Assembly: GCF_900111345.1 (NCBI RefSeq) | Contig: NZ_FOGY01000008.1 | Coordinates: 62,001 to 126,000, forward strand | Reading direction: 5' to 3' | Source: Psychrobacillus sp. OK032 | Lineage (GTDB): Bacteria > Bacillota > Bacilli > Bacillales_A > Planococcaceae | DNA: 64,000 nt | Shown here: positions 39,989-48,957 of the stretch, in pieces | How positions within the stretch are numbered: position 1 is the first letter of the stretch | Layout: every line of letters begins with the position of its first letter | Notes under the pieces: model-generated | The model's input: only the letters and a program-made list of their open reading frames with translations | Databases searched by the model: none | Told to the model about the DNA's origin: nothing | Position numbers and translations under genes: made by a program

Positions 39989-41170
39989 TTAAGCATAGGA
40001 ATGTAGTCCAGCAATAATTAGGTTAACTGCTATCAAGTTAAACATAATGATGATAAACCCGATTAATGCCAACCATGCAGATTTCTTCCCTTCCCAACCT
40101 TTGGATAAACGAAGGTGTAGGAATGCTGCATAGAACAACCAAGTAATAAGCGCCCAAACTTCTTTTGGATCCCAGCCCCAAAATCTAGACCATGCTTCAT
40201 GTGCCCAGATCATGGCGAAAATAAGTGCCCCTAAAGTAAATACAGGGAAACCAATCAATACCGAACGATAACCAATCTCATCCATAAACTGTGAGTTTAC
40301 TTTTTTCGTAAATGGTTGTAATACTGATGCAATTCGTTTTCTGAAGATTAAACGAAGCAAGATGTATAATACCGTTCCGAAGATAACAGACCATGTAACA
40401 ACGGACAGTTTTTTTGCATTTACAAGCGGAGGCATTTCCATTAATGGTTGCATCGCATTTTCGGTAATCGCTTCCGACTCATTCATCCCAAAAATAGGTG
40501 GCACATTATATTCCATCGTTAATACTTGTTCTTCTTTATTTACATAGTTAAATTCTACTTTATAATCTGCTAATGTGAAAGTAGTTGTAGCTGCAATAAA
40601 ACCTAAGACTAACACTACTACATACATTACGGCCTCGATCCAAAAACGTGACTTAGACTTTTTGGTCATGTCGATATTTTTTAGCAAGTAGATTAAACCG
40701 GCCACTGCACTAATCGCTAATATTGCTTCTCCAAGAGCCGCTGTAATAACGTGGACTGTTAACCAGTAGCTTTTAAGTGCTGGTATTAATGGCGTAATCT
40801 CTCTTGGGAACATACTAGCATACCCAATGATTATGATAGCGATTGGTAAAGCAAAAAGCCCAAGTGCTGGAATTCTATAAATAAAGTAAATTAATATAAA
40901 CGCACCAACAACCAACATCCCAAATGCGGTTGTAAATTCAAACAAGTTACTAACAGGAGCATGTCCTGCTGCAATCCATCTCGTTATAAAATAACCAATA
41001 TTGGATACAAAACCAATAATCGTAACAGTAATGGCTAATTTACCCCAACGTTCGAAAGATTTCGATGCTTTAGAGCTCGAACCTTTTACGGCACCTCCAA
41101 ATAAAAAGGTTGCTACTAAATAAGCAACGAATGCTATAAATAATAAAGTACTACTTACTTCTACCATCAT
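39989..41170 (-). CDS. resC: Cytochrome c biogenesis protein ResC (CcsA type)
   Basis: 393 residues, about eight membrane helices. Carries the tryptophan-rich haem-handling motif [16 protein letters not shown] near residue 325 with flanking histidines. With ResB it forms the system II haem exporter-ligase for cytochrome c. The start overlaps the resB stop (TAATG); either of two adjacent ATG codons could be used. Confidence 0.94.
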   Translation of the reverse strand: MMVEVSSTLLFIAFVAYLVATFLFGGAVKGSSSKASKSFERWGKLAITVTIIGFVSNIGYFITRWIAAGHAPVSNLFEFTTAFGMLVVGAFILIYFIYRIPALGLFALPIAIIIIGYASMFPREITPLIPALKSYWLTVHVITAALGEAILAISAVAGLIYLLKNIDMTKKSKSRFWIEAVMYVVVLVLGFIAATTTFTLADYKVEFNYVNKEEQVLTMEYNVPPIFGMNESEAITENAMQPLMEMPPLVNAKKLSVVTWSVIFGTVLYILLRLIFRKRIASVLQPFTKKVNSQFMDEIGYRSVLIGFPVFTLGALIFAMIWAHEAWSRFWGWDPKEVWALITWLFYAAFLHLRLSKGWEGKKSAWLALIGFIIIMFNLIAVNLIIAGLHSYA

Positions 41171-42819
41171 TAAACCCCTTCCTCTTTATCCGCTTTAGAA
41201 TCTTCATCTTGTTGATCTTCATATTTTGGAAGATTGGCCAGTTCAGAAACTGTATCCATATCTCTTAAAATGCTGAGCCAGTTTTTATTCGTATGCGCTG
41301 CAATTACGACTTGCCCATCTTCTAATTGCTGTATCCAAATACGTCGATGATTCCAATACGATCCTTGTGCTACCCCAATCATGAAGATAAGACCACCAAG
41401 CATAAGAATAGGAAGTGTTAAATCTTTACGAATAGTTAAACCAGAAACGTCTCTTGTTTCAACGCTTTGGAAAGCAATTTTATGTTTGTTTTCTCCAAGC
41501 GGTTCAAGCGTTTCTTTAATCATCACAAAGCTTGTTTCCCCATTAGGAAACTCTGGTGTATACATTTTCACTAAAAACGCGGGGTTGTTTGGAAGTGGTG
41601 ATTGTGACTGTGGCACTCCTTCTTCAAATCCAGTGAAATCAGCGTAGTAATCTAATATTTCTACTTTTGACCCATTTGATAGTTCATAGACTGGTTGTGG
41701 GTCTGATAAGTTAATGGTAAACTCCCCAAAGCTTTCGGCAGTTTCTTTATCTTGCAGTTGGAATGTCATAGAAGCTAATTCATCTAACCGAAAATCCATT
41801 TGGAAAACTGAAAAATTATCAAATTTAAGTGGTTTATTCACTTGAATTGCTGCTTCTTTTTCAAACGTTAAATCTTCTAAATGACCTGCTACCGCGCCTT
41901 CTGGTCCTTTATATAACGCTACGTTTGTTTGATAGTTTTTAGCAATTACTCCTACACGATCAATGGCATCTCCATATACTTCTTCGGATTCTTCTTTTGA
42001 ATATGTTTCATAGATGAATTCTTTACTCTCCAGAAAATAACCATTTGTTTCTGGAATATACAGTCTTTCTCCTTCGCGTAGCCACATTGTCTCATCGACA
42101 TAAAAACCTGGCAATGCTCGAAGCATAACACCAAATAAGAATAAAATTAGACCCAAATGATTGACATAAGGACCCCAACGAGAAAAGCGACCTCTTTCAG
42201 CGAGTAATGCATTGCCTTCTCTCTTTACGTTGTAACGCATCGTTTTTAACTTTTCTTCCGCTTTCTTAATGGATTCTTCCCCATTTTCTATGTTTCCAAT
42301 ACCATAGATACGTTGACGTTTCAAAAAGCTAAAATGCCTTTTCGTTTTTTGTTTCTTAAGGGATTTATAAAGTGGTATTACTCTATCTAAGCTGGCAATG
42401 ATTAAAGAAATCCCTAACATCCCAACAAGCGCTTGGAACCACCAAGAACTGTATAAGTCCGATAATCCTAACTCATAATATAATGTTCCAAATGTACCAT
42501 AAATTCGTTCATAGTAAGCGGCAATATCTACTTCTGATGTCGCTGGCACATAAAAAACTTGCGGCAGAATGGTCCCAATCGAAGCGGCAACAAGAATAAT
42601 GATAATTAACCACACTCCGACTTTTACACTCGAGAAGAAGTTCCAAACTTTATCTATAATGGTTTTGTTATATGTTTGGGAACGTCTTGCCGAGCCTTCA
42701 TAGCGCATATCTACCAGTTTTTTATCTTCTGTTTCTTTGTTTAATGGTCGTCCACAGCTTTCACATAACAATGTCCCGGCTGGGTTCACATTACCACATG
42801 TACAAACTATCTTGTCCAT
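41170..42819 (-). CDS. resB: Cytochrome c biogenesis protein ResB (Ccs1 type)
   Basis: 549 residues: an N-terminal zinc-ribbon-like motif CTCGN...CESCG at 7-23, membrane helices near 66-86, 128-148, 215-235 and at the C-terminus, and a large extracytoplasmic domain between the third and fourth. Partner of ResC. AAGGAG lies before the ATG; resA ends 13 bases upstream. The short N-terminal zinc ribbon is common in Bacillota ResB. Confidence 0.93.
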   Translation of the reverse strand: MDKIVCTCGNVNPAGTLLCESCGRPLNKETEDKKLVDMRYEGSARRSQTYNKTIIDKVWNFFSSVKVGVWLIIIILVAASIGTILPQVFYVPATSEVDIAAYYERIYGTFGTLYYELGLSDLYSSWWFQALVGMLGISLIIASLDRVIPLYKSLKKQKTKRHFSFLKRQRIYGIGNIENGEESIKKAEEKLKTMRYNVKREGNALLAERGRFSRWGPYVNHLGLILFLFGVMLRALPGFYVDETMWLREGERLYIPETNGYFLESKEFIYETYSKEESEEVYGDAIDRVGVIAKNYQTNVALYKGPEGAVAGHLEDLTFEKEAAIQVNKPLKFDNFSVFQMDFRLDELASMTFQLQDKETAESFGEFTINLSDPQPVYELSNGSKVEILDYYADFTGFEEGVPQSQSPLPNNPAFLVKMYTPEFPNGETSFVMIKETLEPLGENKHKIAFQSVETRDVSGLTIRKDLTLPILMLGGLIFMIGVAQGSYWNHRRIWIQQLEDGQVVIAAHTNKNWLSILRDMDTVSELANLPKYEDQQDEDSKADKEEGV

Positions 42820-42832
42820 CTATAAAACTCCT

Positions 42833-43369
42833 TTAGGATGGTTTAATCTGCTCCATAAAAGCTGCAATATCTTGCTCTGTCATTTCACCTTTTATGATTT
42901 TTTCAATGCGTCCATCTGGATTTATCAAAAAAGTGGTTGGTAACGGGGCAATATTGTATGACTCCATTACACTCTTATTTTGGTCAATTGCAATCGGAAA
43001 CGATAAACCATAACTATTTTTAAAGCTATTCACTTTTAAATTGGATTCCCCGATATTAATCGCTAATGTTTGAACGCCTTGATCTTTGTAGACATTGTAT
43101 TGGTTGTCCATCGCAGGCATTTCAGTCGCGCATGGCTTACACCAAGTACCCCAAAAGTTCAAGAAAACGCCTTCACCTTTGTAGTCTGAAAGTCGATGTT
43201 GGTTCCCTTCCAGATCCACTAAAGCAAAATCAGGTGCTTTATCCCCCACTTGAAGGACAGTGTTTTTTTCTTTCGTTACGTTTGAGTATATTGTAAAGAC
43301 GATGGCTATCGTCAGTACTGCTAAAATAGCAGTTCGAATATAAAATCTTTGCTTTTTAGATTGCGCCAT
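42833..43369 (-). CDS. resA: Thiol-disulfide oxidoreductase ResA
   Basis: 178 residues: membrane anchor at about 11-31 and an extracytoplasmic thioredoxin-fold domain with active site WCKPC (about 74-78 region, FWGTWCKPCATEMPAMD). Reduces apocytochrome c cysteines for haem attachment. GGAGG lies 7 bases before the ATG at 43369; an adjacent ATG at 43372 is too close to it. First gene of resABC. Confidence 0.95.
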   Translation of the reverse strand: MAQSKKQRFYIRTAILAVLTIAIVFTIYSNVTKEKNTVLQVGDKAPDFALVDLEGNQHRLSDYKGEGVFLNFWGTWCKPCATEMPAMDNQYNVYKDQGVQTLAINIGESNLKVNSFKNSYGLSFPIAIDQNKSVMESYNIAPLPTTFLINPDGRIEKIIKGEMTEQDIAAFMEQIKPS

Positions 43370-43467
43370 CATTGCTCCTCCATTTCTAAGCATCGTCGAC
43401 CTATATTATACCAAAATATACATTTCAAAAAGGTTCGACATTTGAAGGGTTTGTGAACATTGAAGTA

Positions 43468-44202
43468 TTAGTTTCCTATTTTACCGGTTTCAGCCAATAC
43501 GCGTAATTGTTTAATTTCATGCGTTGTTAGCTCTCTCCATTCCCCGGCATTTAGGCCATGTAATGTTAAAAAGCCAAATCGTTCTCGTACTAATTTTTGG
43601 ACAGGAAAACCAACTGCATCAAACATGCGACGTACTTGTCTATTTTTACCTTCATGGATTGTGATTTCTACGATTGCTTTATTTGTTTTGCGCTCGCTAG
43701 ATAATAATTTTACTCTTGCAGGAGCAGTTTTGCCGTCTTCTAGCATAATTCCACGTTCTAATGGTCTTAATTGCTCTTTTAACGGAATTCCTTTAACTCT
43801 TGCTACGTATGTTTTATCAACTTTAAATTTCGGATGCGTCAACGCATATGAAAAGTCGCCATCATTTGTTAAGAGTAGTAAACCAGATGTTTCATAATCA
43901 AGTCTTCCAACTGGATATAGTCGTTCTTTAACATGTGGCAATAAATCCGTAACGGTTTTTCTGCCTTTGTCATCTGTAACTGCTGAGATGACTCCTCTTG
44001 GTTTATAAAGTAAGTAGTATACTTTCTGTTCTTTTTCTAGTTTGACTCCTTCTACTTCCACCGTATCGGAATTCGAAACTTTTGTACCAAGTTCTGTCAC
44101 AACTTTTCCGTTCACTTTTACTTTTCCTTGGATAATTAATTCTTCTGCTTTTCTTCTAGAAGCTACACCTGCATGTGCAAGTACTTTTTGTAGTCTTTCC
44201 AA
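43468..44202 (-). CDS. rluB: 23S rRNA pseudouridine synthase RluB
   Basis: 244 residues: S4 RNA-binding domain at the N-terminus (RLQKVLAHAGVASRRKAEEL) and a pseudouridine synthase domain with catalytic Asp in GRLDYETSGLLLLTNDG. The TTG at 44202 was chosen because AGGTG lies 6 bases upstream and homologues start with MERLQKV; upstream ATGs at 44220 and 44229 have poor sites. In B. subtilis spmA-spmB precede it; here they are replaced by repeats. Confidence 0.93.
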   Translation of the reverse strand: MERLQKVLAHAGVASRRKAEELIIQGKVKVNGKVVTELGTKVSNSDTVEVEGVKLEKEQKVYYLLYKPRGVISAVTDDKGRKTVTDLLPHVKERLYPVGRLDYETSGLLLLTNDGDFSYALTHPKFKVDKTYVARVKGIPLKEQLRPLERGIMLEDGKTAPARVKLLSSERKTNKAIVEITIHEGKNRQVRRMFDAVGFPVQKLVRERFGFLTLHGLNAGEWRELTTHEIKQLRVLAETGKIGN

Positions 44203-44261
44203 TTCTTTCACCTCGTCCATTCTTTCCATACATATGAGTGAATTATGTCACACTTTTGGCG

Positions 44262-44298
44262 AAAATAAAAGAAGACAGTCTTTTAGAAAAACTGTCTC
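44262..44298 (-). terminator. Hairpin with T-rich tail upstream of rluB
   Basis: Minus-strand arms AGACAGTTTTTC and AAAGACTGTCT followed by TCTTTTATTTT. It would stop transcripts coming from the repeat region before they reach rluB. Confidence 0.6.
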
Positions 44299-44363
44299 CT
44301 TGCTCCAATGACACAAAATGTTGTGCACAGGAGAAATAATGCGCACTATTGAGGTAACCGCTA

Positions 44364-44483
44364 GATTTCCGCTGCAGGCGGACGCTTTCCGCGGGCATGG
44401 CTTCAATCTCCTCGGAGCTCGCGCTCCTGCGGGGCTTTCAGCTCATGCTATTCCCGCTGGAGTCGCCGCCTTCCGCTGCAATC
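44364..44483. repeat. GC-rich palindromic element (family A, copy 5)
   Basis: About 120 bp, compact, with both ends well preserved: GATTTCCGCTGCAGGCGGAC and GAGTCGCCGCCTTCCGCTGC. Faces copy 6 (45017-45145) in opposite orientation. Just beyond it, GCAA cores at 44569 and 44590 are 21 bp apart and an AAAATAAAATC tract mirrors the one beside the other arrays. Confidence 0.88.
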
Positions 44484-44740
44484 CACGAAAATTGCTAGCT
44501 TATTAGTGTCACTATTAAATTCAGTCTTTGTTATATTACTTGAAAATAAAATCAAACAAACGGCTAATAGCAATCAATCAGTTGTGCATAGCAACCATTT
44601 CTTAAAACAACTGGTTTACTTGGAGTGAGAAGACAGCGAATACGAAGCTTCGTTCCAATAACTGGTTGAATAATACAAAATATGCAGCGAACTAGACAAG
44701 ATTATCTAAAGACAGCATTTTCTACTTTGCTATTGTATAC

Positions 44741-44905
44741 GTTGTGCCAATGCTACTCCATGTTGCGCATATCCTCTGCAATGTTGCAAGAAACACTTAA
44801 AACGTTGCAAATGGTTGCTTTCGACAATGTATTGGTTGCTACCAGGAGTAGTTTGGTTGCTTACTGAATAAGTTTAGTTGCTTTCGGTGGCCAGCTAGTT
44901 GCTCT
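44741..44905. repeat. 21-bp-phased array (core GTTGC)
   Basis: GTTGC or GTTGTG begins at 44741, 44762, 44783, 44804, then 44814, 44835, 44856, 44877 and 44898. All intervals are 21 bp except one of 10. Bases between cores are not conserved. Frames over it are interrupted by stops and by the 10-bp step, so it is not a gene. Lies between the two inverted family A copies. Confidence 0.87.
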
Positions 44906-45016
44906 TAGCCATTTCTGGATTCACTAGGTTGAAAATTTCAAAATATTAGGAGTGGCGGAGCTTATAAATCTGACCTCTGTTAAGTTTAGATAATGACTAG
45001 ATAGCAGGCTCTCCAT

Positions 45017-45145
45017 GGATTGCAGCGAAAGGGCGGCGACTCCTACGGGATGAGTGAGAAGATGAGACATCGCAGGCGAACGCGCAAGCGTCGGCGATGG
45101 CTCATCGCTCACCCCGTGGAAAGCGTCCGCCCTGCAGCGGAAATC
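45017..45145. repeat. GC-rich palindromic element (family A, copy 6, reverse orientation)
   Basis: About 129 bp from GGATTGCAGCGAAAGGGCGG to GCGTCCGCCCTGCAGCGG, with central arms GATGAGACATCGC and GCGATGGCTCATC. With copy 5 it frames a segment of about 780 bp that occupies the place of spmA-spmB in B. subtilis. Confidence 0.88.
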
Positions 45146-45186
45146 GAGGCGGCACCCTTATAAAACGCTCTATTTATAAAACATAT

Positions 45187-45211
45187 GGGGTGTGACGTTG
45201 TGTCACACCCC
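45187..45211 (-). terminator. Terminator after dacB
   Basis: Minus-strand GGGGTGTGAC and GTCACACCCC arms around a 5-base loop, followed by ATATGTTTTA; the T-run is weak. Confidence 0.65.
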
Positions 45212-45218
45212 ATACACT

Positions 45219-46205
45219 TTATTTTATTTTCTTCACATTAAATCGTAAGGCTATTTGATCGTCGATGGTTACATTCCACAAATACGGACTTGATATAGTA
45301 GATTTTCGTGGGATTAGTAGAACGTTCTTTAGTTTTTTTCGTTCTTCATTGTTTAATAAAAGATAATGATCGTCTTCCACTTCAATGACCTCTTTTTGGA
45401 ACACGCTATACTTTCCTTTTTTCACAACTTTCACAGAATCATAGTTTGCAAATACTTGTTCTGCAAGCGATTTATGATATGCCCAGTCATTGGAGTGATT
45501 CAACGTAACGACGACAATCTCTTTTTCATCTTCTTTGAAATAAGTAACAAGCGTTCTTCCTGCTCGTTTCGTGTATCCAGTTTTTCCCGCTATAGCTGTT
45601 TCACTTTCATGTATTAGTCGATGCTTGTTATTCCACCGAACATTACGCTCTTTCGGTTGATAGCTTTTCGCTGAGGCAATTTTTTTAAACTCTTCGTTTT
45701 GAAGCGCTAGTCGAAACATATTCGCCATATCATAAGCAGATGCGAAATGGTCATCATGATGGAGCCCGGAAGGATTGGTAAAATGAGCATTGTTTAATCC
45801 GGCAAATCGAAACTTTTCATTCATCAAAAGCGTAAATCCGTCGATGGATCCCCCCACATGTTCTGCTAGCGCATACGCCGCATCATTTCCGGACTGTAGC
45901 ATAAGACCATGCAATAAGGAGTTCACCGTCCATACTTCTCCAGGCTTTAAATATAAAGAGGACCCTTCTTGCGTGGCGGCAGCTTGGGAAATAGTGATTT
46001 GATCTTCTAAGGAAGCATTATCCAAAACCGTTAAGGCAGTCCATACTTTCGTCAAGCTTGCTATTGGTAATTCCTCATATTCATTACTACCTTCTAACAA
46101 TCTCCCTGTTTGTACATCAATTACTGCATGGGAGGAAGAAGCTTCCGCGTCACTCACTTGCCAAAATAGAAAAAACAGAAAAAATATAGTTATAATTTTA
46201 TAAAT
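45219..46205 (-). CDS. dacB: D-alanyl-D-alanine carboxypeptidase, DacB type, probable AUU start
   Basis: Penicillin-binding protein that trims stem peptides; B. subtilis DacB (PBP5*) adjusts spore cortex cross-linking and sits at this place. Motifs SLTK (about 50-53), SGN (105-107) and KTG (about 213). Conventional start codons first occur at a GTG (46157) that lacks a ribosome site and would remove the export signal. GAGGAG at 46214-46219 instead points, with 8-base spacing, to an ATT at 46205. From there the frame encodes a basic-hydrophobic signal peptide (YKIITIFFLFFLFW). 328 residues on that start. Enzyme call firm; start inferred. Confidence 0.85.
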   Translation of the reverse strand: MYKIITIFFLFFLFWQVSDAEASSSHAVIDVQTGRLLEGSNEYEELPIASLTKVWTALTVLDNASLEDQITISQAAATQEGSSLYLKPGEVWTVNSLLHGLMLQSGNDAAYALAEHVGGSIDGFTLLMNEKFRFAGLNNAHFTNPSGLHHDDHFASAYDMANMFRLALQNEEFKKIASAKSYQPKERNVRWNNKHRLIHESETAIAGKTGYTKRAGRTLVTYFKEDEKEIVVVTLNHSNDWAYHKSLAEQVFANYDSVKVVKKGKYSVFQKEVIEVEDDHYLLLNNEERKKLKNVLLIPRKSTISSPYLWNVTIDDQIALRFNVKKIK

Positions 46206-46231
46206 AGAAAATACTCCTCTTTAAATTATTT

Positions 46232-46798
46232 CTATCCTTCAAATGTTTCTTGAAACTTGGTCAGGAACAAGTCCGAGTCTTCCATCTCATCCACTGAGAT
46301 ATCTTCTGGAAGTGGTGGTAAAGCGCTTATATCTTGTAATCCAAAGTATTGAAGAAATTCCGTTGTTGTACCATACAATATTGCTCTCCCTGTACCATCC
46401 GCACGCCCAACTTCTTTCACTAAGCCTTTTAAGGACAACGTATGTATCGGTCGTTCTGATTTCACCCCTCGAATCTCTTCAATTTCTACTCTTGTAATGG
46501 GTTGTTTATATGCAATGATTGCTAATACTTCAAGTGATGCTTGCGAAAGAGATTGTGTAGTAGGATTTTCTACTAACTTCTGAATACTATTTGCATTCAC
46601 TTGTTTGGTCACTAACTGAAAAGTACCAGCCAATTGCTTGATCTCGATTCCTCTGTCTTCGCTTTTTTCATATGTCTCCATCATTGTTTCGAGCGTTAGT
46701 CCAATTTGTTCTTCTGTTTCACTTGTTAAAAAAGCTAATTGTTTTTTCGTTAATCCATCTTCTCCACTTACAAACAATAGACTCTCAATATTACTCAT
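46232..46798 (-). CDS. scpB: Segregation and condensation protein ScpB
   Basis: 188 residues, winged-helix dimer that joins ScpA in the SMC condensin complex for chromosome compaction. Family segments SLLFVSGEDGLTKKQLA and EVLAIIAYKQPITRVEIEEIRGV are present. ATG at 46798 overlaps the scpA stop by 8 bases. Confidence 0.95.
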   Translation of the reverse strand: MSNIESLLFVSGEDGLTKKQLAFLTSETEEQIGLTLETMMETYEKSEDRGIEIKQLAGTFQLVTKQVNANSIQKLVENPTTQSLSQASLEVLAIIAYKQPITRVEIEEIRGVKSERPIHTLSLKGLVKEVGRADGTGRAILYGTTTEFLQYFGLQDISALPPLPEDISVDEMEDSDLFLTKFQETFEG

Positions 46799-47570
46799 CA
46801 ATTTCGTCTTCGAATTCACTTTCTAAATCTTCCTTTCGCAAAAGAACAAATAAATCATCAAAATTGTTATTTTGCTCTACTCGCACAATTTGGCGTTTCA
46901 TGAGCTCTAAAATGGATAAAAACGTCGTTACGATCGTGGATTTATCCATAGTTGGAAAAAGCTCATAAAAAGATAGCCTCCCTTTATTTTGCTTTAAAGT
47001 TGTTATGACGCTTTTCATTTGATCTTTTATGGATATTTCTTGTTTACTTACTCGTGTGTGTAGTGGAGCGTTTAGCTGTTTTCTACGTAGCATTTTTTGA
47101 AATGCACCAAGCATGTCGTACACATTTACGTCCAGTTCGAATAATGCAAGCTGTTTATTATTTTGCAATTCACTTAAATCGGTTGGTGGTCTTGTATAAA
47201 ATTGATTACGAGTTTCCTCCATTTCTTGCAAACTAACTGCAGCTTCTTTGTATTTCTTGTATTCTATTAACTTCAGTACTAACTCGTCCCTTGGGTCATT
47301 AATATTAATATCAAAATCATCTTCCATTTCGTCATCCTGATGGATTGGAAGAAGCATTTTACTTTTGATAGATAGTAGTGTAGCTGCCATTACTAAATAT
47401 TCACTAGCTTCATTGAGCTCCAAAACACTCATTGCATGCACATGCTCCATGTATTGGGCTGTAATTTCCGCCATTTTTATATCATATATATCTATTTCCA
47501 AACGATTTATTAAATGTAATAATAAATCAAGGGGTCCCTCAAATGCTTCTGTTTTTACTTCATAAGACAT
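46791..47570 (-). CDS. scpA: Segregation and condensation protein ScpA
   Basis: 259 residues, kleisin that bridges the two SMC heads. N-terminal FEGPLDLLLHLINRLEIDIY and C-terminal winged helix are typical. The ATG at 47570 follows AGGTGGAG; the longer frame to 47702 runs into the divergent ypuF gene and has no site. Confidence 0.95.
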   Translation of the reverse strand: MSYEVKTEAFEGPLDLLLHLINRLEIDIYDIKMAEITAQYMEHVHAMSVLELNEASEYLVMAATLLSIKSKMLLPIHQDDEMEDDFDININDPRDELVLKLIEYKKYKEAAVSLQEMEETRNQFYTRPPTDLSELQNNKQLALFELDVNVYDMLGAFQKMLRRKQLNAPLHTRVSKQEISIKDQMKSVITTLKQNKGRLSFYELFPTMDKSTIVTTFLSILELMKRQIVRVEQNNNFDDLFVLLRKEDLESEFEDEIDE

Positions 47571-47624
47571 ATTACTCCACCTATTATCGGTTTTTAACAT
47601 CATTATAGAGGAAAGGTGATTGCA

Positions 47625-48131
47625 ATGCATCCTACATTCCATCCTAATTTTGTCCAATTTATTAAAGAATTTAATGGTACGAACGATTATTTCGAGTGTC
47701 ACGAACTATTAGAAGACTACTGGAAAGAAGTGGCACCAAAGAGTAAACATCACCCATTAACAGCTTTCATCCTATTATCTACATCTATGTACCATTGGCG
47801 TCGGGGTAATATTACGGGAGCGATTAAAACAATGAATGGTAGTATGAAACGATTCTCAGCAACTTCTCCATCTAACTATTACGAAACAATCAACTACGAT
47901 AAACTTATGCAAGATGCTACCCATTCTATTAGTTTGATGAAAGAAAGAAAAGCATTTCAGCAATTCAATATTGAACTAATGAATGAGCAATTACAACGAT
48001 TAGTAGATGCACTTGGAATAACATTTAGCGAAGATTTACACTTTCTTACTCATAAGCATATGCTCAGAGACCGCTCAGAAATACTAATCGAGAGAGAAAG
48101 ACAAAAAGAAATGCGTAAGCGCCTGTATTAG
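47625..48131 (+). CDS. ypuF: DUF309 family protein, YpuF type
   Basis: 168 residues, helical, with the DUF309 signature YFECHELLEDYWKE (His and Glu residues) and HHPLTAFILLSTSMYHWRRG. Function unknown. Divergent from scpA with 54 bp between starts; in B. subtilis ypuF lies next to scpA too. ATG at 47625 follows GAGGAAAGGTG. Basic, charged C-terminus. Confidence 0.88.
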   Translation: MHPTFHPNFVQFIKEFNGTNDYFECHELLEDYWKEVAPKSKHHPLTAFILLSTSMYHWRRGNITGAIKTMNGSMKRFSATSPSNYYETINYDKLMQDATHSISLMKERKAFQQFNIELMNEQLQRLVDALGITFSEDLHFLTHKHMLRDRSEILIERERQKEMRKRLY

Positions 48132-48134
48132 AGG

Positions 48135-48345
48135 AATACTGTCTAAGTTCGCGACATCGTGTCGCAACGACTGCATGACCTGCATCCTGCTGGTCCCCGT
48201 CAAGCAAATGGGGATAAGGGGTAGGTCTGCAAAGTGCGCCACATTCTGTGGCAATGCAGACATGACCCGCATCGTGCGTGCCCAGGAGGCAGCTCTCCAG
48301 CCACCGATGCTATTTCACATTTGACCTCGAGGGGCTTTGCTGCTT
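48135..48345. repeat. Hairpin modules (family B) after ypuF
   Basis: Begins in the last bases after the ypuF stop: GAATACTGTCTAAGTTCGCG, hairpins GCGAC/GTCGC (near 48153), CCTGC/GCTGG (near 48180), CCACA/TGTGG (near 48230), CCGC/GCGT (near 48265), then AGGAGGCAGCTCTCCAGCCA. Lies between the ypuF stop and its terminator, so probably transcribed. Confidence 0.78.
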
Positions 48346-48357
48346 GCGTCTGGACAG

Positions 48358-48403
48358 AAAAAAAGAAGAGATGACTTAATATAAGTCAATCCTCTTCTTT
48401 TTC
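48358..48403. terminator. Bidirectional terminator between ypuF and ribT
   Basis: Arms AAGAAGAGATGACTTA and AAGTCAATCCTCTTCTT with a 3-4 base loop; T-runs follow on both strands. The ribT stop codon lies within it. Confidence 0.85.
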
Positions 48404-48745
48404 TATTTGGCATTTTTCATAGAAAGACTTGATTTCTTCAGTTGGTTGGATAGACGATGTATGTAAAATAGATGAAAGACTTTGAAGCATTTCTTTTCCA
48501 ATACCTTCTCCGCGATGGGAGGGATTGACGGAAAGATGCTGAATAATTCCATCCGTATTATTCATGCGAACGCCAACTAATCCTACTAAATCTTCATTCT
48601 TTTTCCACAAAAACAAATGCCAATCTGGATTCGTTTCATACTTGTGAATCGTTTCTAGTAACTTTTTTACGTCTTTTTCATGAGGCATAAATGATAGAAG
48701 ACCCATAGAAATTTTTTCGAATGCTTTTTTATACCGTAGCAACAT
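48386..48745 (-). CDS. ribT: GNAT-family acetyltransferase RibT
   Basis: 119 residues. N-terminus LLRYKKAFEKISMGLLSFMP and the acetyl-CoA segment LSVNPSHRGEGIGKEMLQSL match B. subtilis RibT, the last gene of the rib operon. The acyl substrate is not known. Here it stands without ribD, ribE, ribA or ribH upstream. GAGGG lies 8 bases before the ATG. Confidence 0.9.
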   Translation of the reverse strand: MLLRYKKAFEKISMGLLSFMPHEKDVKKLLETIHKYETNPDWHLFLWKKNEDLVGLVGVRMNNTDGIIQHLSVNPSHRGEGIGKEMLQSLSSILHTSSIQPTEEIKSFYEKCQIEKEED

Positions 48746-48848
48746 AGTTAAAACCCTCTTTTAGTTTCATCACTTCTAGATAAATAGGAAGTCTCTCATA
48801 AAATAAGATTAAAATAATCATTATAATCGTACATCACTTTTGGTCAAA

Positions 48849-48950
48849 TTACAAATTAGCATTTGGTGCTACAAAGATCCAATAAACTACTCCCCATACA
48901 ATTCCTATTATTAATAGCATGAGAAATAAAATACGATTTGGTTTTTTCAA
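48849..48950 (-). CDS. 33-residue single-pass membrane protein
   Basis: Small reading frame starting at a TTG preceded by GGAGTGAAGG: two lysines, then a hydrophobic stretch ILFLMLLIIGIVWGVVYWIF, then a short polar tail ending APNANL. Begins 7 bases after the lysA stop, so it would be translated from the lysA message. No named family recognised; short basic-start membrane peptides of this form are common in Bacillota. Could be non-functional, but site, spacing and composition all fit a gene. Confidence 0.6.
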   Translation of the reverse strand: MKKPNRILFLMLLIIGIVWGVVYWIFVAPNANL

Positions 48951-48957
48951 CTTACCT

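Noticed and set aside
44682-44867. Plus-strand frame over the GTTGC array
   Set aside because: Ends at a stop within the array and is broken by the 10-bp phase step; no start signal.
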